Source: Debaryomyces hansenii CBS767
Taxonomy: Eukaryota; Ascomycota; Pichiomycetes; Serinales; Debaryomycetaceae
Assembly (NCBI RefSeq): GCF_000006445.2
Contig: NC_006049.2
Coordinates: forward strand, 434,001 to 498,000
Direction: 5' to 3'
DNA length: 64,000 bases
Made by a program: the position numbers and the translations under genes. Positions 8,400-18,810 of this stretch are shown here, one piece after another. Each line of letters starts with the position of its first letter. Position 1 is the first letter of the stretch. The notes beneath the pieces are model-generated. The model was not told where the DNA came from, did not search any database, and worked only from the letters and a program-made list of their open reading frames with translations.

Positions 8400-10355
8400 A
8401 TGGAAGGTCCTCCTGGTGATTTAAAGCACTTGTTTATTGAGTGGCTTCAGGAAGCTGCTATAAATGCTACAAAAAAAGGCACGAAGGCTGCTATATTATA
8501 TAATAAGGCACTAGGCAGTGTTAGGAATTACCCGCTACCTATTAATGATCCAAAAACGTTAAAGCTGGTACAGTTCGTAGGAGACAAGACATGCATTCAC
8601 TTGTCAAAAAAACTAGAAGAATATTGCAAATTGAATAACTTTGAGTTACCTGTGGCATTTGGCGGTTTAATCAATGGGGGTGTGGGTGAAAAACGAAAAC
8701 ATGAGGTTTCAGATACATCGAACTTACCAGATGCCAAACCCAAAAAACAAAGAAAACAGAAGCAGTATATACCCAGAAAGCGATCTGGAGGATACGCGAT
8801 ACTATTGGCGCTATATTTCGGTGATAAAAAGAAGACTGGATTAACCAAGGAAGAAATAATTCAGCGTGCAACTCCATACTCAGATAAATCGTTTAAGTCG
8901 AATCCTTCTGCGAACGAGTTTTATTCAGCATGGAGTTCTATAAAAAGTTTACAAACCCATGATTTGGTTGACTCTTCTGGTAGAAGCTCAAAATCATACT
9001 TTCTCACGGAAGAAGGATATGAACTTGCTAAACAACTAAAAGATGCGGAAGGGTTTGAGTCGTCACCAATCACAAATCACATTGCAGACTTATCATTTGA
9101 CAATCAAGTTAGAGTGACCCCAGATAGTTCGTATTCCAAAATAAGTCAACAATTGGATAGTTCTCCATTGATGAAGACGAAGAATAACAAAGACCGGTAT
9201 GGATTGGGTCCCAGCCGACTTAGCTCCACAAGAGAACGTATATTAGACCTTTCTCTGTCTCCACGTTTAATTTCTTCTCCATTAAAACCCAAAGACTTCG
9301 TTCTTCGAGAAAGCTTGTCTTCCCATAACTCCACGCGGCCATTACAGGATAGAGAGTCGATTTCAAAAGCTGAGGATGGAATTAATACTAAGACCAAAGC
9401 AAGATTAGTGCATGATGCTTCAAAAAGGATATATGATGGTACGAATTACGATATATGGGTTCCGGGAGAGTTTGAAATTATTTTAATCATAGATAACAGA
9501 GAGATACGGTCACAAAGAGATCGTGATTTCTTTCAGACTCGTTTGACTAGTCTTAAGGTAGAGTGTGATGTACGACCGTTGTCAGTGGGAGATGTGGTTT
9601 GGACGGCGAAACACAAGAAGACTGGCAGGGAGGTGATTTTGAATTATATTTGTGAGAGAAAAAGGTTGGATGATTTAGTTTCGTCCATTAAAGATGGACG
9701 CTTTCAAGAACAAAAAAATAGGTTAAAAAAATCGGGTATGAAACAGTTCTATTACTTAGTAGAGGACGTTGTGACTAGTGACATGAATAAATTTGGTGAT
9801 ATGTCGGATGCAATACAAACGGCCATGTCTATGACCATGACAATATCCAATTTTTATTTGAAAAGATTCAAATCTATCGAAGATACAATTGCATTCCTAG
9901 CGTCTTTAACCCAAGTTATTAAAGATCAATTTGCAAAAAATAAGACAAATCTATTGGTTCTAAAGGCCAGGTCAATCAAGAACCAAGCCGAATACAGTCT
10001 GTTAATTGCAAAGTTTAAAGAGAAATTTGAAAACAGGCTGACCCTGTATGAGTGTGCTCATTTGTTTTCCACCTTCCAGGATTCTATGGGAAAAACTGGT
10101 ATGATGACGGTAAAAGAAACGTTCATATTAATGTTAATGGGAATCAGAGGAGTTTCGTTGGAAAGAGCTGTTGCAATTCAAAACCGTTTCAAAACCCCCA
10201 AGAATCTCATAGAATTCTTCTTTGTAGAAAACAATCATCTTAGTGAGTTAGATAAGAAACAGCTAATGATGGACGTTTTCAAAAATGAAATAGGTAATAA
10301 AAAAATTGGAAAAGTCTTACTGGAAAAGATCTATGATGTGTGGGGATGTGTCTAA
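8400..10355 (+). CDS. MUS81: Structure-specific endonuclease catalytic subunit Mus81
   Basis: A 651-residue XPF/Mus81 family nuclease. The N-terminus carries the Mus81-type helix-hairpin-helix region (IEWLQEAAINAT to LVQFVGDKT). A winged-helix-like segment surrounds residues 125-220. The ERCC4 nuclease motif is GDVVW followed by ICERKRLDDL near residue 419, so the catalytic ERK-x3-D is intact. A C-terminal helix-hairpin-helix domain (GIRGVSLERAVAIQNRF) completes it. With Mms4/Eme1 it cuts stalled forks, flaps and nicked Holliday junctions. The frame extends five codons upstream only through TTG, so the ATG at 8400 is taken. It fits the recombination theme with RAD52 nearby, though a functional link from position alone is weak. 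Confidence 0.95.
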   Translation: MEGPPGDLKHLFIEWLQEAAINATKKGTKAAILYNKALGSVRNYPLPINDPKTLKLVQFVGDKTCIHLSKKLEEYCKLNNFELPVAFGGLINGGVGEKRKHEVSDTSNLPDAKPKKQRKQKQYIPRKRSGGYAILLALYFGDKKKTGLTKEEIIQRATPYSDKSFKSNPSANEFYSAWSSIKSLQTHDLVDSSGRSSKSYFLTEEGYELAKQLKDAEGFESSPITNHIADLSFDNQVRVTPDSSYSKISQQLDSSPLMKTKNNKDRYGLGPSRLSSTRERILDLSLSPRLISSPLKPKDFVLRESLSSHNSTRPLQDRESISKAEDGINTKTKARLVHDASKRIYDGTNYDIWVPGEFEIILIIDNREIRSQRDRDFFQTRLTSLKVECDVRPLSVGDVVWTAKHKKTGREVILNYICERKRLDDLVSSIKDGRFQEQKNRLKKSGMKQFYYLVEDVVTSDMNKFGDMSDAIQTAMSMTMTISNFYLKRFKSIEDTIAFLASLTQVIKDQFAKNKTNLLVLKARSIKNQAEYSLLIAKFKEKFENRLTLYECAHLFSTFQDSMGKTGMMTVKETFILMLMGIRGVSLERAVAIQNRFKTPKNLIEFFFVENNHLSELDKKQLMMDVFKNEIGNKKIGKVLLEKIYDVWGCV

Positions 10356-10456
10356 GGCTTTATTGAGGTAAATAACACAATTGGTAACTAGGAATCTATA
10401 TAGAAGTAGTTATTTATCTATTATATTCATATATGGTCGTGTATGTGTAAATTTGG

Positions 10457-10495
10457 TGGACTGAAAAAAACTCAGTTTTTTTTTTCCAGTAGTCC
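10457..10495. terminator. Small inverted repeat followed by T10 between MUS81 and PET123
   Basis: ACTGA (10460-10464) and TCAGT (10472-10476) form a 5-bp stem around an A-rich loop, with ten consecutive T residues at 10476-10485. GGACT and AGTCC make a weaker outer pair. In a yeast this may serve as a MUS81 3'-end signal or as the poly(dA:dT) element of the PET123 promoter. The function is not shown by sequence. Confidence 0.3.
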
Positions 10496-10553
10496 TAGTT
10501 AACGAAGCAAGATATACTTCGAGAAGTAGGCTAGTTATTACATTTAGGACAGT

Positions 10554-11462
10554 ATGGGAAAGCGTACCATCAAATTCGGTGGTAAATCAGGGATCTTACC
10601 TAAGGTTCGTCCCGTTTTCAAGAGATATCCAATCAGACCAAAGACTGCTGAAGAATTGGCAGATGAATCTAAAGTAGAACAAGGATTTGCTGAAGGAGTT
10701 CCATTACCAACTAGAAAGGGATTCACATTTCACCGTCAAACAATAGAAAAGCCAGTTGTTACAGTTGAAGAAAGAATCAAGAAAAATATAGACGAAAGAA
10801 AACCACAAAATATTGATGAATCAAAATTAAGTCAAGAAGAAATATGGAAATTAAGGAGAGATGATATTCGTCGTGAACACTTGAGGGAGGCATATTTAAA
10901 TGAGTCCAAGAGATTACAAAGAATTGAAGACTTAAAAAAAATACAGGCTGAAAAAGAACTTAGTGCCAAAGCATCCCAATCCATTTATGAAGAAACAGAG
11001 GCTACAAAGCTAACATTGCCTACCATTGATTCATATTTGAATGGTCCAATTATGAGACAAAGGACTGAAGAAGAACAAGAGATAGTGACTGAACAAAGAA
11101 TCTTGAATAGAAAGACCAAAGAATTAGCCGTAAAAGAACGTAAGACTAACCAATTGTTAGAATTATACCATGCAGCAGCTAACTTCATCACCACTGAAGA
11201 GGAATTAGAACAAGCCATCAAAGATGCATTTGAAGTTAATGTCAGCAAGTTCGAGAGTAACCAAATGATCATCGAAAACAAACTTTCTGGTTACTCACAT
11301 GCTTTTTCTAACATCAACACCAATGAGGGATTAGTTTTAGATGAAGTATTAGGTCAAGTCAATGGCCAACCTGGTTTAGAAACTGTTAAGGATACTCTAG
11401 ATGGTGAGATCGAAAGATTAAAACGTGAAGCCCAACTTGCGATCAACCAAAGACCACATTAA
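10554..11462 (+). CDS. PET123: Mitochondrial ribosomal small-subunit protein Pet123 (mS26 type)
   Basis: A 302-residue, highly charged protein. Its first residues, MGKRTIKFGGKSGILPKVR, align with the start of S. cerevisiae Pet123 (MGKGAAKYGFKSGVFP and on). The middle is a long coiled-coil-like, Lys/Glu/Arg-rich region with a conserved block LPTIDSYLNGPIMRQRTEEE and then a LLELYHAAANFITTEEEL segment, also as in Pet123 (318 residues). It is a component of the mitoribosomal small subunit needed for mitochondrial translation. No strong cleavable presequence is visible beyond the basic start. The start codon is fixed by the conserved N-terminus. Confidence 0.88.
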   Translation: MGKRTIKFGGKSGILPKVRPVFKRYPIRPKTAEELADESKVEQGFAEGVPLPTRKGFTFHRQTIEKPVVTVEERIKKNIDERKPQNIDESKLSQEEIWKLRRDDIRREHLREAYLNESKRLQRIEDLKKIQAEKELSAKASQSIYEETEATKLTLPTIDSYLNGPIMRQRTEEEQEIVTEQRILNRKTKELAVKERKTNQLLELYHAAANFITTEEELEQAIKDAFEVNVSKFESNQMIIENKLSGYSHAFSNINTNEGLVLDEVLGQVNGQPGLETVKDTLDGEIERLKREAQLAINQRPH

Positions 11463-11701
11463 TACGCTTTTCCCATCCTTTTTACTATAACTAAGGTATT
11501 ACCATACTTGAATAGTGAATATGTATATAGCTTTTCATAATATAAACTATCATTTATCAAACAATTTCTAACTCTTGTATTTATGACATATAAAATTATT
11601 GTCGTGTTCTGACCATGATTCGAAGACTAAAAAGTTATGAAAAGTCCTTGATGTCTAAGAAATACGTTAAGGTCCTAACTAAACTTTATTCATAAGATAC
11701 A

Positions 11702-13684
11702 ATGTCATTTAGGCCAAGGTCAATCTCGCTGACTACCAAAAAGGCTGCATCATATCAATCGTACTTTGCCAAAGTCCTAGCAAAGAGATTGAAGTATTTA
11801 AATAATATCAATGCCTTCTTGGCTATTATTATTTCTATCAGTTTAAAGGTACCATATGGTAAATTCTGGTGGAACTTTTTATTAACGTTTATTTTGCGTG
11901 GCCCATTGATATTTGTTGCATTATTTACAATCAAACTTGCTAGAGATAACAATGCAACTGTCGAATTTTCGCCATACAAAACATTGGGTTTGCAAGTTGC
12001 TAAAACCTTGATATCAAGAAGATTTGTCTTGAATTCAATTTTCTATGGTATATCAACATATATCTTCACATCAATATTCATATTCCAATTGCCATTCACG
12101 TTTGATTATTATCTTCTTTCAAAAGAATATCAACTGAAACCCTTAGTTAACGATGAATGGGTATATTATTGGTTCTATTCATTTTACCTTGCAATTGCTT
12201 ACAGTGCCCAACATTTGATCTTTCAGCGTAATAGATTGCAGTTCCAATACGGCGTCACTAAGCTTAAGCCAGAAGATGCCTTATTGAAGAAAATTCCGAA
12301 GTTAGTGGGAAATACTATTGTGCTTAATTCAATAATTTGTCTTAGTGGGCCAGTTGTATACTTTTTAATCAGATCTTTTATTTACAAATTAAACTGGTTT
12401 GTTTTAGTTATAATGGGGTTGGATTCAAATATTCCTAACTATCGTGTTTCTATGAAGACTGTGATTCATCTCTCTTACGTTTCGGCACACATTATATTTT
12501 CATGGGAAGTGGTAAACCGTATTTATAATGTGTATGCTACGATTGGCTGCTTGGATGGAAGTAAGCCTATCAGTACATATAGCGCTGACCCTATTAATAC
12601 ATTACTTTCGGGTGTCCGCAATGTTGACCCTGAAAATCAATTGAGTCGCTTAACAGCTTACCAAGAATTAGCGTATATTTCAACGACTAATGATCTTGAA
12701 GGAGTCAAACTTAGAAACGCTATTTATAATGCACATTCCAGAGGAGGATTTATTTGGCCTGCCATTTTGGATGAATGTTCGTTGATTATTAAAGAGACAA
12801 CCCTGAAAATTAATTATCGTTCTGGTAGTGATATGAAAGCTTTAAAGCAAAACCAAATATCCGTCAAAGATGATTTCCGTACTTCATTAAAATCTAGCGA
12901 CGAAATATTTGGAAATTCATTTACTTTGAGCCCAACCCCAAATTCGCAATCTTCACCTATCCCAAATATGAAAAAATATGATGAACAGCTGGAAAATAAA
13001 CAAAATGCCAACATAAACAATATAAAATACTCCCCCATATATAACTTTTTTGAGCTACAGATTTGGACCCCTATCAAAACAATTTTGTCTTCGCATATTA
13101 GCTTCACAACTAATGAAACTTCGAAAACATATTTCCACAATTGCTTTGCGAATATCATAAACGAGGTAAAGAAACTCTACTCTGAGTACCGTAACCACTT
13201 CCTCACAACTCACATAGGAGTATTTTTTAGAATAACTATTAAAAGGGATACAGAGTCTAGGGTTGTGAATCCTGTCAATTATGGCAATGCAGTAATTGCC
13301 ATTACAAATTTGGTCATACATGCAATAGAAGAAGACAAGAACTCTACTATCTCAAGCAATCATATTTCTGAGATTCTAACTCTTCTTGAAAGGCCAATTA
13401 GAGCTAGTAGCAATTATACTGACTTACTTCCTGCCAGTGTTTATTTAACACAAGCACAGAAGAGGGATAAAAAATTGACGAAGAACCATTTGATAGCTTT
13501 GCTACATGATTTGACAATGAATGAATTTTTCCAAGTTTGTATTAAGTATAATTACAAGTTAAATGATTTGGTCTTGTCATCAAGAGCCTTCAAGTTAGCT
13601 AAATGGGTTATTGATGTCGCTATCGCTCAGCAACAACAAAAGCATAAAGGTAAGCAAGGAGCAGCTTTAAGTATGCAACTTTAG
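11702..13684 (+). CDS. NDC1: Nuclear pore and spindle-pole-body membrane protein Ndc1
   Basis: A 660-residue protein (S. cerevisiae 655). The N-terminal half carries about six hydrophobic segments between residues 35 and 280, including the conserved loop LVNDEWVYYWFYSFYLAIAY followed by SAQHLIFQRNRLQFQYG, a hallmark of Ndc1. The C-terminal half is soluble with a variable Ser/Asn-rich linker (about 370-430). Ndc1 anchors nuclear pore complexes and inserts the spindle pole body in the nuclear envelope. The start is the first ATG of the frame. It is convergent with NHX1, 105 bp apart. Confidence 0.9.
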   Translation: MSFRPRSISLTTKKAASYQSYFAKVLAKRLKYLNNINAFLAIIISISLKVPYGKFWWNFLLTFILRGPLIFVALFTIKLARDNNATVEFSPYKTLGLQVAKTLISRRFVLNSIFYGISTYIFTSIFIFQLPFTFDYYLLSKEYQLKPLVNDEWVYYWFYSFYLAIAYSAQHLIFQRNRLQFQYGVTKLKPEDALLKKIPKLVGNTIVLNSIICLSGPVVYFLIRSFIYKLNWFVLVIMGLDSNIPNYRVSMKTVIHLSYVSAHIIFSWEVVNRIYNVYATIGCLDGSKPISTYSADPINTLLSGVRNVDPENQLSRLTAYQELAYISTTNDLEGVKLRNAIYNAHSRGGFIWPAILDECSLIIKETTLKINYRSGSDMKALKQNQISVKDDFRTSLKSSDEIFGNSFTLSPTPNSQSSPIPNMKKYDEQLENKQNANINNIKYSPIYNFFELQIWTPIKTILSSHISFTTNETSKTYFHNCFANIINEVKKLYSEYRNHFLTTHIGVFFRITIKRDTESRVVNPVNYGNAVIAITNLVIHAIEEDKNSTISSNHISEILTLLERPIRASSNYTDLLPASVYLTQAQKRDKKLTKNHLIALLHDLTMNEFFQVCIKYNYKLNDLVLSSRAFKLAKWVIDVAIAQQQQKHKGKQGAALSMQL

Positions 13685-13789
13685 AATTTGATTTCTCTTA
13701 TGTATATTTACACATTATATATTTACTTCATTTAATTCAATAAATAAACATTTGAATGCATTTAAAAGAAGATCAACAAGAACATTGTT

Positions 13790-15805
13790 TCAATTAGGGC
13801 CATGACCTGGGTGATTATCGTCCTTATGATTCTTCCTATTTTGATGAGGTAAAGTGTCTAATAAAACAGGCTTTAAAACTTGTTCATCAAACTTTGTGAA
13901 CCACTTCACATGTTCTTCTGCGCTTAACAAAGCCCCCAATACACCACTATTATTAGGATCGTTTGTATTGATGTTGGAATTAGAAGCCATATGATTATTC
14001 AGAAGTAAATCGTCTACATCGCTTGCATTTAGTTCATCCTCATCATTGACTAAATCAGCGGAAGAACTATTGTGAGAAGATATTCCTAATGGGTGTGGTG
14101 TATTTGTACCCACAGTAGGCTTGAACGATGATAAACTCACTGATGAGTCGTTTCTTGATCTTACGTCATCTTTATAAATATTCTTTCCTGGTGTGTTCAT
14201 ATTTCTCGAGCCTGTATCAATACTTGTCGTGGAATTTCCAAACCTTCTACTTCCTAACATACTTGGAGTTGAGTTTAACGATGGGCTGGTTAAAGGTAAT
14301 CTAGGAGCCTCTATGTCAAATTCATCGTCTGAATCATCATGTTCGTCCACACAACCAACTCTAATTCCGAAAAGTTCCAACATGGAAGCAGTTGTACCAC
14401 CGAATAATATAACGGTCAATACGACAACAACTAACACAGTGGCCATTAGCGTCCATTTAGCTTCTCCTTGAATTCCCATTGCCAAAGCAACTCCAACTGC
14501 ACCTCTTAACCCGGCCCAGAAAATCATCATTTGATAAGAATGGCTGATTTCGTCAGGTAAGGATTGGGATGAAATGCCACCGCTCAATGCTGATCTACTG
14601 GTGAATTCTTTGAATCTCGCCTTGTACAAGAAATTCAAAAGTCTTGACAAGGGGAAAACAGCCAGCCATCTCGCAACACAAATCAGAATAAATGAAATTA
14701 TAATAAGCAAAGGCTTAAATACTAATTCCACTTCTGTGAAGAGAGACAACCCTAAGTATATGAATATGAAATTTTCAGATAACTGAGCCAATAATTGGAA
14801 AATATACTTCGTAGCTATCTGTGTTCTTCTCGACATATTAAAATAGGCATAATGCTTAAGGGTAATACCACAGAATAATAAGGAAACTATACCGGACATA
14901 TGAGCACCATTGGAAAAGAAGTAAGATTCGTAAGCGAATAATAGAACCAAACAAGTCTCGATCTGAGGATACCTTCTGATATGAGAATGTTTCAAGATTA
15001 ATGCAACAAAAACACCCACCAAAATACCAATGATAGTAGATATGGTGAAAGACATTAAAAATAAGCCAATACCTTCGAAGAAACTTGAAAAGTAAAGGGT
15101 CTTTCCATGGAACTTCTGACAAGTCTCGAACATAACGATGGAAATGGCATCATTTAACAAGGACTCACCAAAAATAATGGTGTATAATTTTGGGTCAACT
15201 TTGTAAGCATTGAATATGGACAAGATAGTAACGGGATCCGTAGCAGACAATGTGGCTCCCACTGCCAATGCATCGACAAACTCCAAATGAATACCATCCA
15301 AGCCCAAGGCCGTCCATACATAAAGGATTGTTCCTAATACCAAAGCAGAAATAAATGTCCCCGGAATAGCAAATGTCAAGATCGAACCAAAATTACGAAA
15401 GAAATTCACCTGATGCAACTCATATCCCGAATTCAAGATAATCGGCGGTAACAATATATTAAAGAAATACCCCGAATTGAACTTTACTGCGTCCTGAATG
15501 TAATGACCCGGCGAAACCCTGATAATCAATCCCACAATCATCCCGTAGAAAATAGACAACACCGTCTCATGAATGGCTTTGATTCGTCTTTGCTGGAGGA
15601 AGTACGACGACCACAATGCTGCACATAGCAAAAAGAGCAAGATAAATAACGCCCACGACGAAAATATCTCCTCTGTCACTGGATTGGAGTCCTCGAGCGA
15701 ATCGTCCGGCTGTGTCACGTCTGGAATGTCATCATCCAAATCCTCGTTCCCCTTCGCCGCTCTTTTCAATAGCACTTTTGCTGCTGTTAGCACAATACTA
15801 GACAT
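13790..15805 (-). CDS. NHX1: Endosomal/prevacuolar Na+(K+)/H+ exchanger Nhx1
   Basis: A 671-residue CPA1 exchanger. About twelve membrane segments follow a short N-terminal extension. The amiloride-type motif FFNILLPPIILNSGYEL lies near residues 110-126. The transport-site blocks SATDPVTILSIFNAYKVDPKLY and FGESLLNDAISIV, and FWAGLRGAVGVALAMG later on, are nearly identical to Nhx1. The cytosolic tail is acidic and Ser/Asn-rich (DDSDDEFDIEAPRLP), also as in Nhx1 (633). It exchanges cytosolic monovalent cations for luminal protons in late endosomes, setting pH and supporting salt tolerance. Salt tolerance is relevant if the organism is the halotolerant Debaryomyces, but the sequence alone does not show that. 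Confidence 0.96.
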   Translation of the reverse strand: MSSIVLTAAKVLLKRAAKGNEDLDDDIPDVTQPDDSLEDSNPVTEEIFSSWALFILLFLLCAALWSSYFLQQRRIKAIHETVLSIFYGMIVGLIIRVSPGHYIQDAVKFNSGYFFNILLPPIILNSGYELHQVNFFRNFGSILTFAIPGTFISALVLGTILYVWTALGLDGIHLEFVDALAVGATLSATDPVTILSIFNAYKVDPKLYTIIFGESLLNDAISIVMFETCQKFHGKTLYFSSFFEGIGLFLMSFTISTIIGILVGVFVALILKHSHIRRYPQIETCLVLLFAYESYFFSNGAHMSGIVSLLFCGITLKHYAYFNMSRRTQIATKYIFQLLAQLSENFIFIYLGLSLFTEVELVFKPLLIIISFILICVARWLAVFPLSRLLNFLYKARFKEFTSRSALSGGISSQSLPDEISHSYQMMIFWAGLRGAVGVALAMGIQGEAKWTLMATVLVVVVLTVILFGGTTASMLELFGIRVGCVDEHDDSDDEFDIEAPRLPLTSPSLNSTPSMLGSRRFGNSTTSIDTGSRNMNTPGKNIYKDDVRSRNDSSVSLSSFKPTVGTNTPHPLGISSHNSSSADLVNDEDELNASDVDDLLLNNHMASNSNINTNDPNNSGVLGALLSAEEHVKWFTKFDEQVLKPVLLDTLPHQNRKNHKDDNHPGHGPN

Positions 15806-16479
15806 ATTATATGCTCTATTACCGTATTTTCTGTCTTAGTTATTAAACCTGTGTATATGGTACAACTGGTACAATATTCTCAAATATCTCCACTATATTC
15901 AATCAGCTCCAATTTAACTCTAAATAACCTAGATCTCACTAACTCTCTATAACGCGTCAAATCCTCTTAAAAATTCCAATCAAACGTCTCAGTGTTTTCA
16001 CGTCTGTCCAATCGTTTTAATTCCCTTAGATACAACTTATTTCCAGGTGTATCTTCTAAACAATCAACAAATTAACTTATCAATATGAATAACGATTTGT
16101 TTTACTTTGGCGGTAATTACAGATAAACGAAATATTGCCTGATTATGTAAGTAGTGGGAATTTTTCAGCAGCTCTGTAAAAGTCTCCCATTTAACAATGT
16201 TCTAAAAATACGTCATCGAGCCACCGTTGACATGTGTCACGTGGGGCTACTATGATCTAAAAAAATTTAACAAGCCACATGGTAATACTGGCTATTCATA
16301 TTTGGAGTATAGGCTGGTCTAAAAACAAAAATCGGAGTAGCATACTAGGTGAACCTAGACAGTTGCAAGACCGATAGAAAAGTATAAAAAACTCAACTTG
16401 TGGAAGTAAAATAGAGAAATATTCGATCGCTAAAATAATTAGATAAAACCAGAGGTTGAAATCTATCCATTCGCTTATT
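15806..16479. promoter_or_regulatory. Divergent promoter of NHX1 and SLY41 with CACGTGGGG E-box
   Basis: A non-coding 674-bp region between two divergent genes. CACGTG at 16238-16243, extended to CACGTGGGG, is the high-affinity form of the Pho4 (or Cbf1) E-box. A single MCB-like ACGCGT lies at 15952-15957. The sites are seen directly. Which gene they act on is inference: the E-box lies 237 bp before the SLY41 ATG and 433 bp before that of NHX1. Confidence 0.5.
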
Positions 16480-17811
16480 ATGACATATATTAGAACACCT
16501 GACGGACAAGAAACAAAGAGAAGCATTTATGGTATTAGCACATCGCAAGTCAATCCCAACTACTCGAGTTCAGACTTATCAAACGTAAACTATGGGGCCA
16601 AGGAAAACAATTACAAGTTCCAGAAGCCAGGACCGTTGGGGATTTCTCATGCGTTCAGTCCATTCCAGATGCCGCCTACGCCTCCGTTTTCCAACTCGAG
16701 TACCCCGGTGAAGGAGACGGATCCGTTTGTATTCGTTGACCAAAATACGAGACAGAAATGGTACTTCAAGTGGCTTCCACCGATGGATCCTAAGATCGTG
16801 GTGCTCTGTTTGTGCTGGTATTTCTGCTCGATTATATCTAATAATTCTACAAAATCCATATTGAGAGAGTTTCGTTACCCTATTACGCTTGCTCAATGTC
16901 AATTTGTGTTGAACTCGGCATTCTGCGTTACGTTATTTGCATGCCTCTTGTATTTGAAGAATATAGGTGGCCAAGGCCAAGTCAATAAGTACTTTCCAGT
17001 GGGATCAATACCAAACATACATGAAGTGACCACACTCAGGACATTTGTAGCCCCTACACCTTTGATTATTTCAACTACGTTATCTATGGGAATATTCCAG
17101 TTCGTGGGACATATCACTTCACACAAGGCAACTTCAATCATTCCAGTTTCGATGGTACACACTATTAAGGCATTATCACCATTAACCACTGTTTTGATTA
17201 ACCGTTTTGCATTCCTGACCAAATATAAGATTGTCACGTATCTTTCAATGATTCCATTAATTTTTGGAATCATGTTAAGCTGCTACAATCCAAAGCATTT
17301 AAAAAACGAACAGTTATATTATAAAACTGGAATTGCATACGCATTTATTTCAATGTTAATATTCGTTATTCAGAATATTTCAGCCAAAAAATGTTTGACA
17401 TTCACAGAAAAACCTTCTAGCCTACCCGTATCAAAAGATAGGGATACCAAAAAATTGGATAAGTTGACGATTCTATTATTCTGCTCTATCATTGGATTTA
17501 CGTTCACGTTACCATTCTATTTGTACCTGGAATGTGTAAATCCTCATCTTTCAATCACTGAATTAACATCATATACCCTCTCATTGATCATACTTAATGG
17601 TTTGTCCCATTTTTTACAATCTTTGCTTGCATTTCAAATATTAGGCTCAATATCTCCCATCAATTATTCTATTGCTAACATCATGAAGAAAATTGCTATT
17701 ATTTTGGTCTCATTTCTTTGGGAGAGACAGAGCATTTCATCCAACCAAAGCTACGGATTGGTATTAACCATAATTGGGTTATACTGCTACGATAGATGGG
17801 GAACTAAATAA
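16480..17811 (+). CDS. SLY41: Triose-phosphate/nucleotide-sugar transporter family protein Sly41
   Basis: A 443-residue multi-span protein of the TPT (DMT superfamily) group. After a polar N-terminus of about 110 residues comes LCLCWYFCSIISNNSTKSIL, then roughly nine or ten hydrophobic segments. Family blocks include VSMVHTIKALSPLTTVLINR and LQSLLAFQILGSISPINYSIANIMKK. SLY41 of S. cerevisiae (453) is an ER/Golgi membrane protein found as a high-copy suppressor of Ypt1 loss, and its substrate is not firmly known. The ORF upstream of 16480 is open only via TTG. It is convergent with YHM2, 72 bp apart. Confidence 0.9.
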   Translation: MTYIRTPDGQETKRSIYGISTSQVNPNYSSSDLSNVNYGAKENNYKFQKPGPLGISHAFSPFQMPPTPPFSNSSTPVKETDPFVFVDQNTRQKWYFKWLPPMDPKIVVLCLCWYFCSIISNNSTKSILREFRYPITLAQCQFVLNSAFCVTLFACLLYLKNIGGQGQVNKYFPVGSIPNIHEVTTLRTFVAPTPLIISTTLSMGIFQFVGHITSHKATSIIPVSMVHTIKALSPLTTVLINRFAFLTKYKIVTYLSMIPLIFGIMLSCYNPKHLKNEQLYYKTGIAYAFISMLIFVIQNISAKKCLTFTEKPSSLPVSKDRDTKKLDKLTILLFCSIIGFTFTLPFYLYLECVNPHLSITELTSYTLSLIILNGLSHFLQSLLAFQILGSISPINYSIANIMKKIAIILVSFLWERQSISSNQSYGLVLTIIGLYCYDRWGTK

Positions 17812-17883
17812 AAGGCAAATTCGCTATTGATTAGATAATTGAATATGTGATAGTTCTTAATATATGATATATACCTAGAACGC

Positions 17884-18810
17884 TTAATGGCCACTACCGT
17901 CGGTGTTCAAGAGCTTCTTGAAAATATCACCGAAAGCCACCATGAAAACAGTTTGCCACACACCTAAACCAATTCTTGGGGTGACACCTCTATATAATCC
18001 CTTGATACCATTGTTCTTGTAAATGTACGAGAATGCACTGCCAACACCTAAGTTCTTAGGTCTATTTGGATCGTTAGTCTTAGATTGCATTTCAACTCTG
18101 ATGACTTCGATCGGTTGATTCCATGCGGATAAACCACCACCAACAACAGATGAGGCAATCTTTTCAACTGCATTTAACTTATCGTTCTCACCTTTACCAG
18201 TAAGGTTTTTGATCCCTTCTTCAGCCAATCTGGAGAAACCAAATCTAGAACCCCAGTTGGTCATTTGTCTAATAGCAACAGCATTGACACCCTTGTTAAT
18301 ACCTCTAATACCTTCTTTTTTGTAGATATCCTTGAAAACTTGGAACGAAGTTTGCTTAGGAACTCCTGCGACAACTTCCTGTTTAGCTCTTGTGATTTCA
18401 ACGGTCTTCATACATGTGCAGAATCCCATAGTAAGGTAAGCCTGGGCTAAACCACCAGAAACACCACCACCCATACCAGCAAGGAAATGGTTGGCACCTA
18501 ATTTTTGGAACTGGTATTCTGCTTCGGCTGACACGAACAATAAAACAGCACCTTTAGTAGATGCTTCGATCCAGGCCCATGGGATCAATCCTTGGTAGAA
18601 TCCCAAAACACCACCTCTAGACCAAACCAACTTACCAGCTTGAACAATACTCAATGATCTGTTCGCGGCCATGGTAGTTTTGATAACTTCTAATGGCTGG
18701 CCTAAAGTACTAACTTCGGCCATATTTAACCCGGCCCCAAGCAAAATATTGGAGAAATTGACCGGCTTTTTCTCGATTTGCTTACCTTTCTGTGCTTCAA
18801 TTGCTGCCAT
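17884..18810 (-). CDS. YHM2: Mitochondrial citrate/oxoglutarate carrier Yhm2
   Basis: A 308-residue mitochondrial carrier (S. cerevisiae 314). The first and third repeats show the carrier signature as PLEVIK and PIEVIR. The second repeat is atypical (ITRAKQ), a known feature of this subgroup. NFSNILLGAGLNMAEVSTLGQ and IPWAWIEASTKGAVLLFVSAE are diagnostic for Yhm2. It swaps citrate for oxoglutarate across the inner membrane, feeding cytosolic NADPH and lipid synthesis, and was first found as a mitochondrial-DNA-associated protein. The ATG at 18810 is the only start before the conserved region. Confidence 0.95.
   Translation of the reverse strand: MAAIEAQKGKQIEKKPVNFSNILLGAGLNMAEVSTLGQPLEVIKTTMAANRSLSIVQAGKLVWSRGGVLGFYQGLIPWAWIEASTKGAVLLFVSAEAEYQFQKLGANHFLAGMGGGVSGGLAQAYLTMGFCTCMKTVEITRAKQEVVAGVPKQTSFQVFKDIYKKEGIRGINKGVNAVAIRQMTNWGSRFGFSRLAEEGIKNLTGKGENDKLNAVEKIASSVVGGGLSAWNQPIEVIRVEMQSKTNDPNRPKNLGVGSAFSYIYKNNGIKGLYRGVTPRIGLGVWQTVFMVAFGDIFKKLLNTDGSGH

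Noticed and set aside
16231..16290. Possible centromere element (CDEI-like TCACGTG followed by AT-rich DNA)
   Set aside because: There is no CDEIII-type CCG element, and the AT-rich stretch is short. A promoter E-box is the simpler reading.
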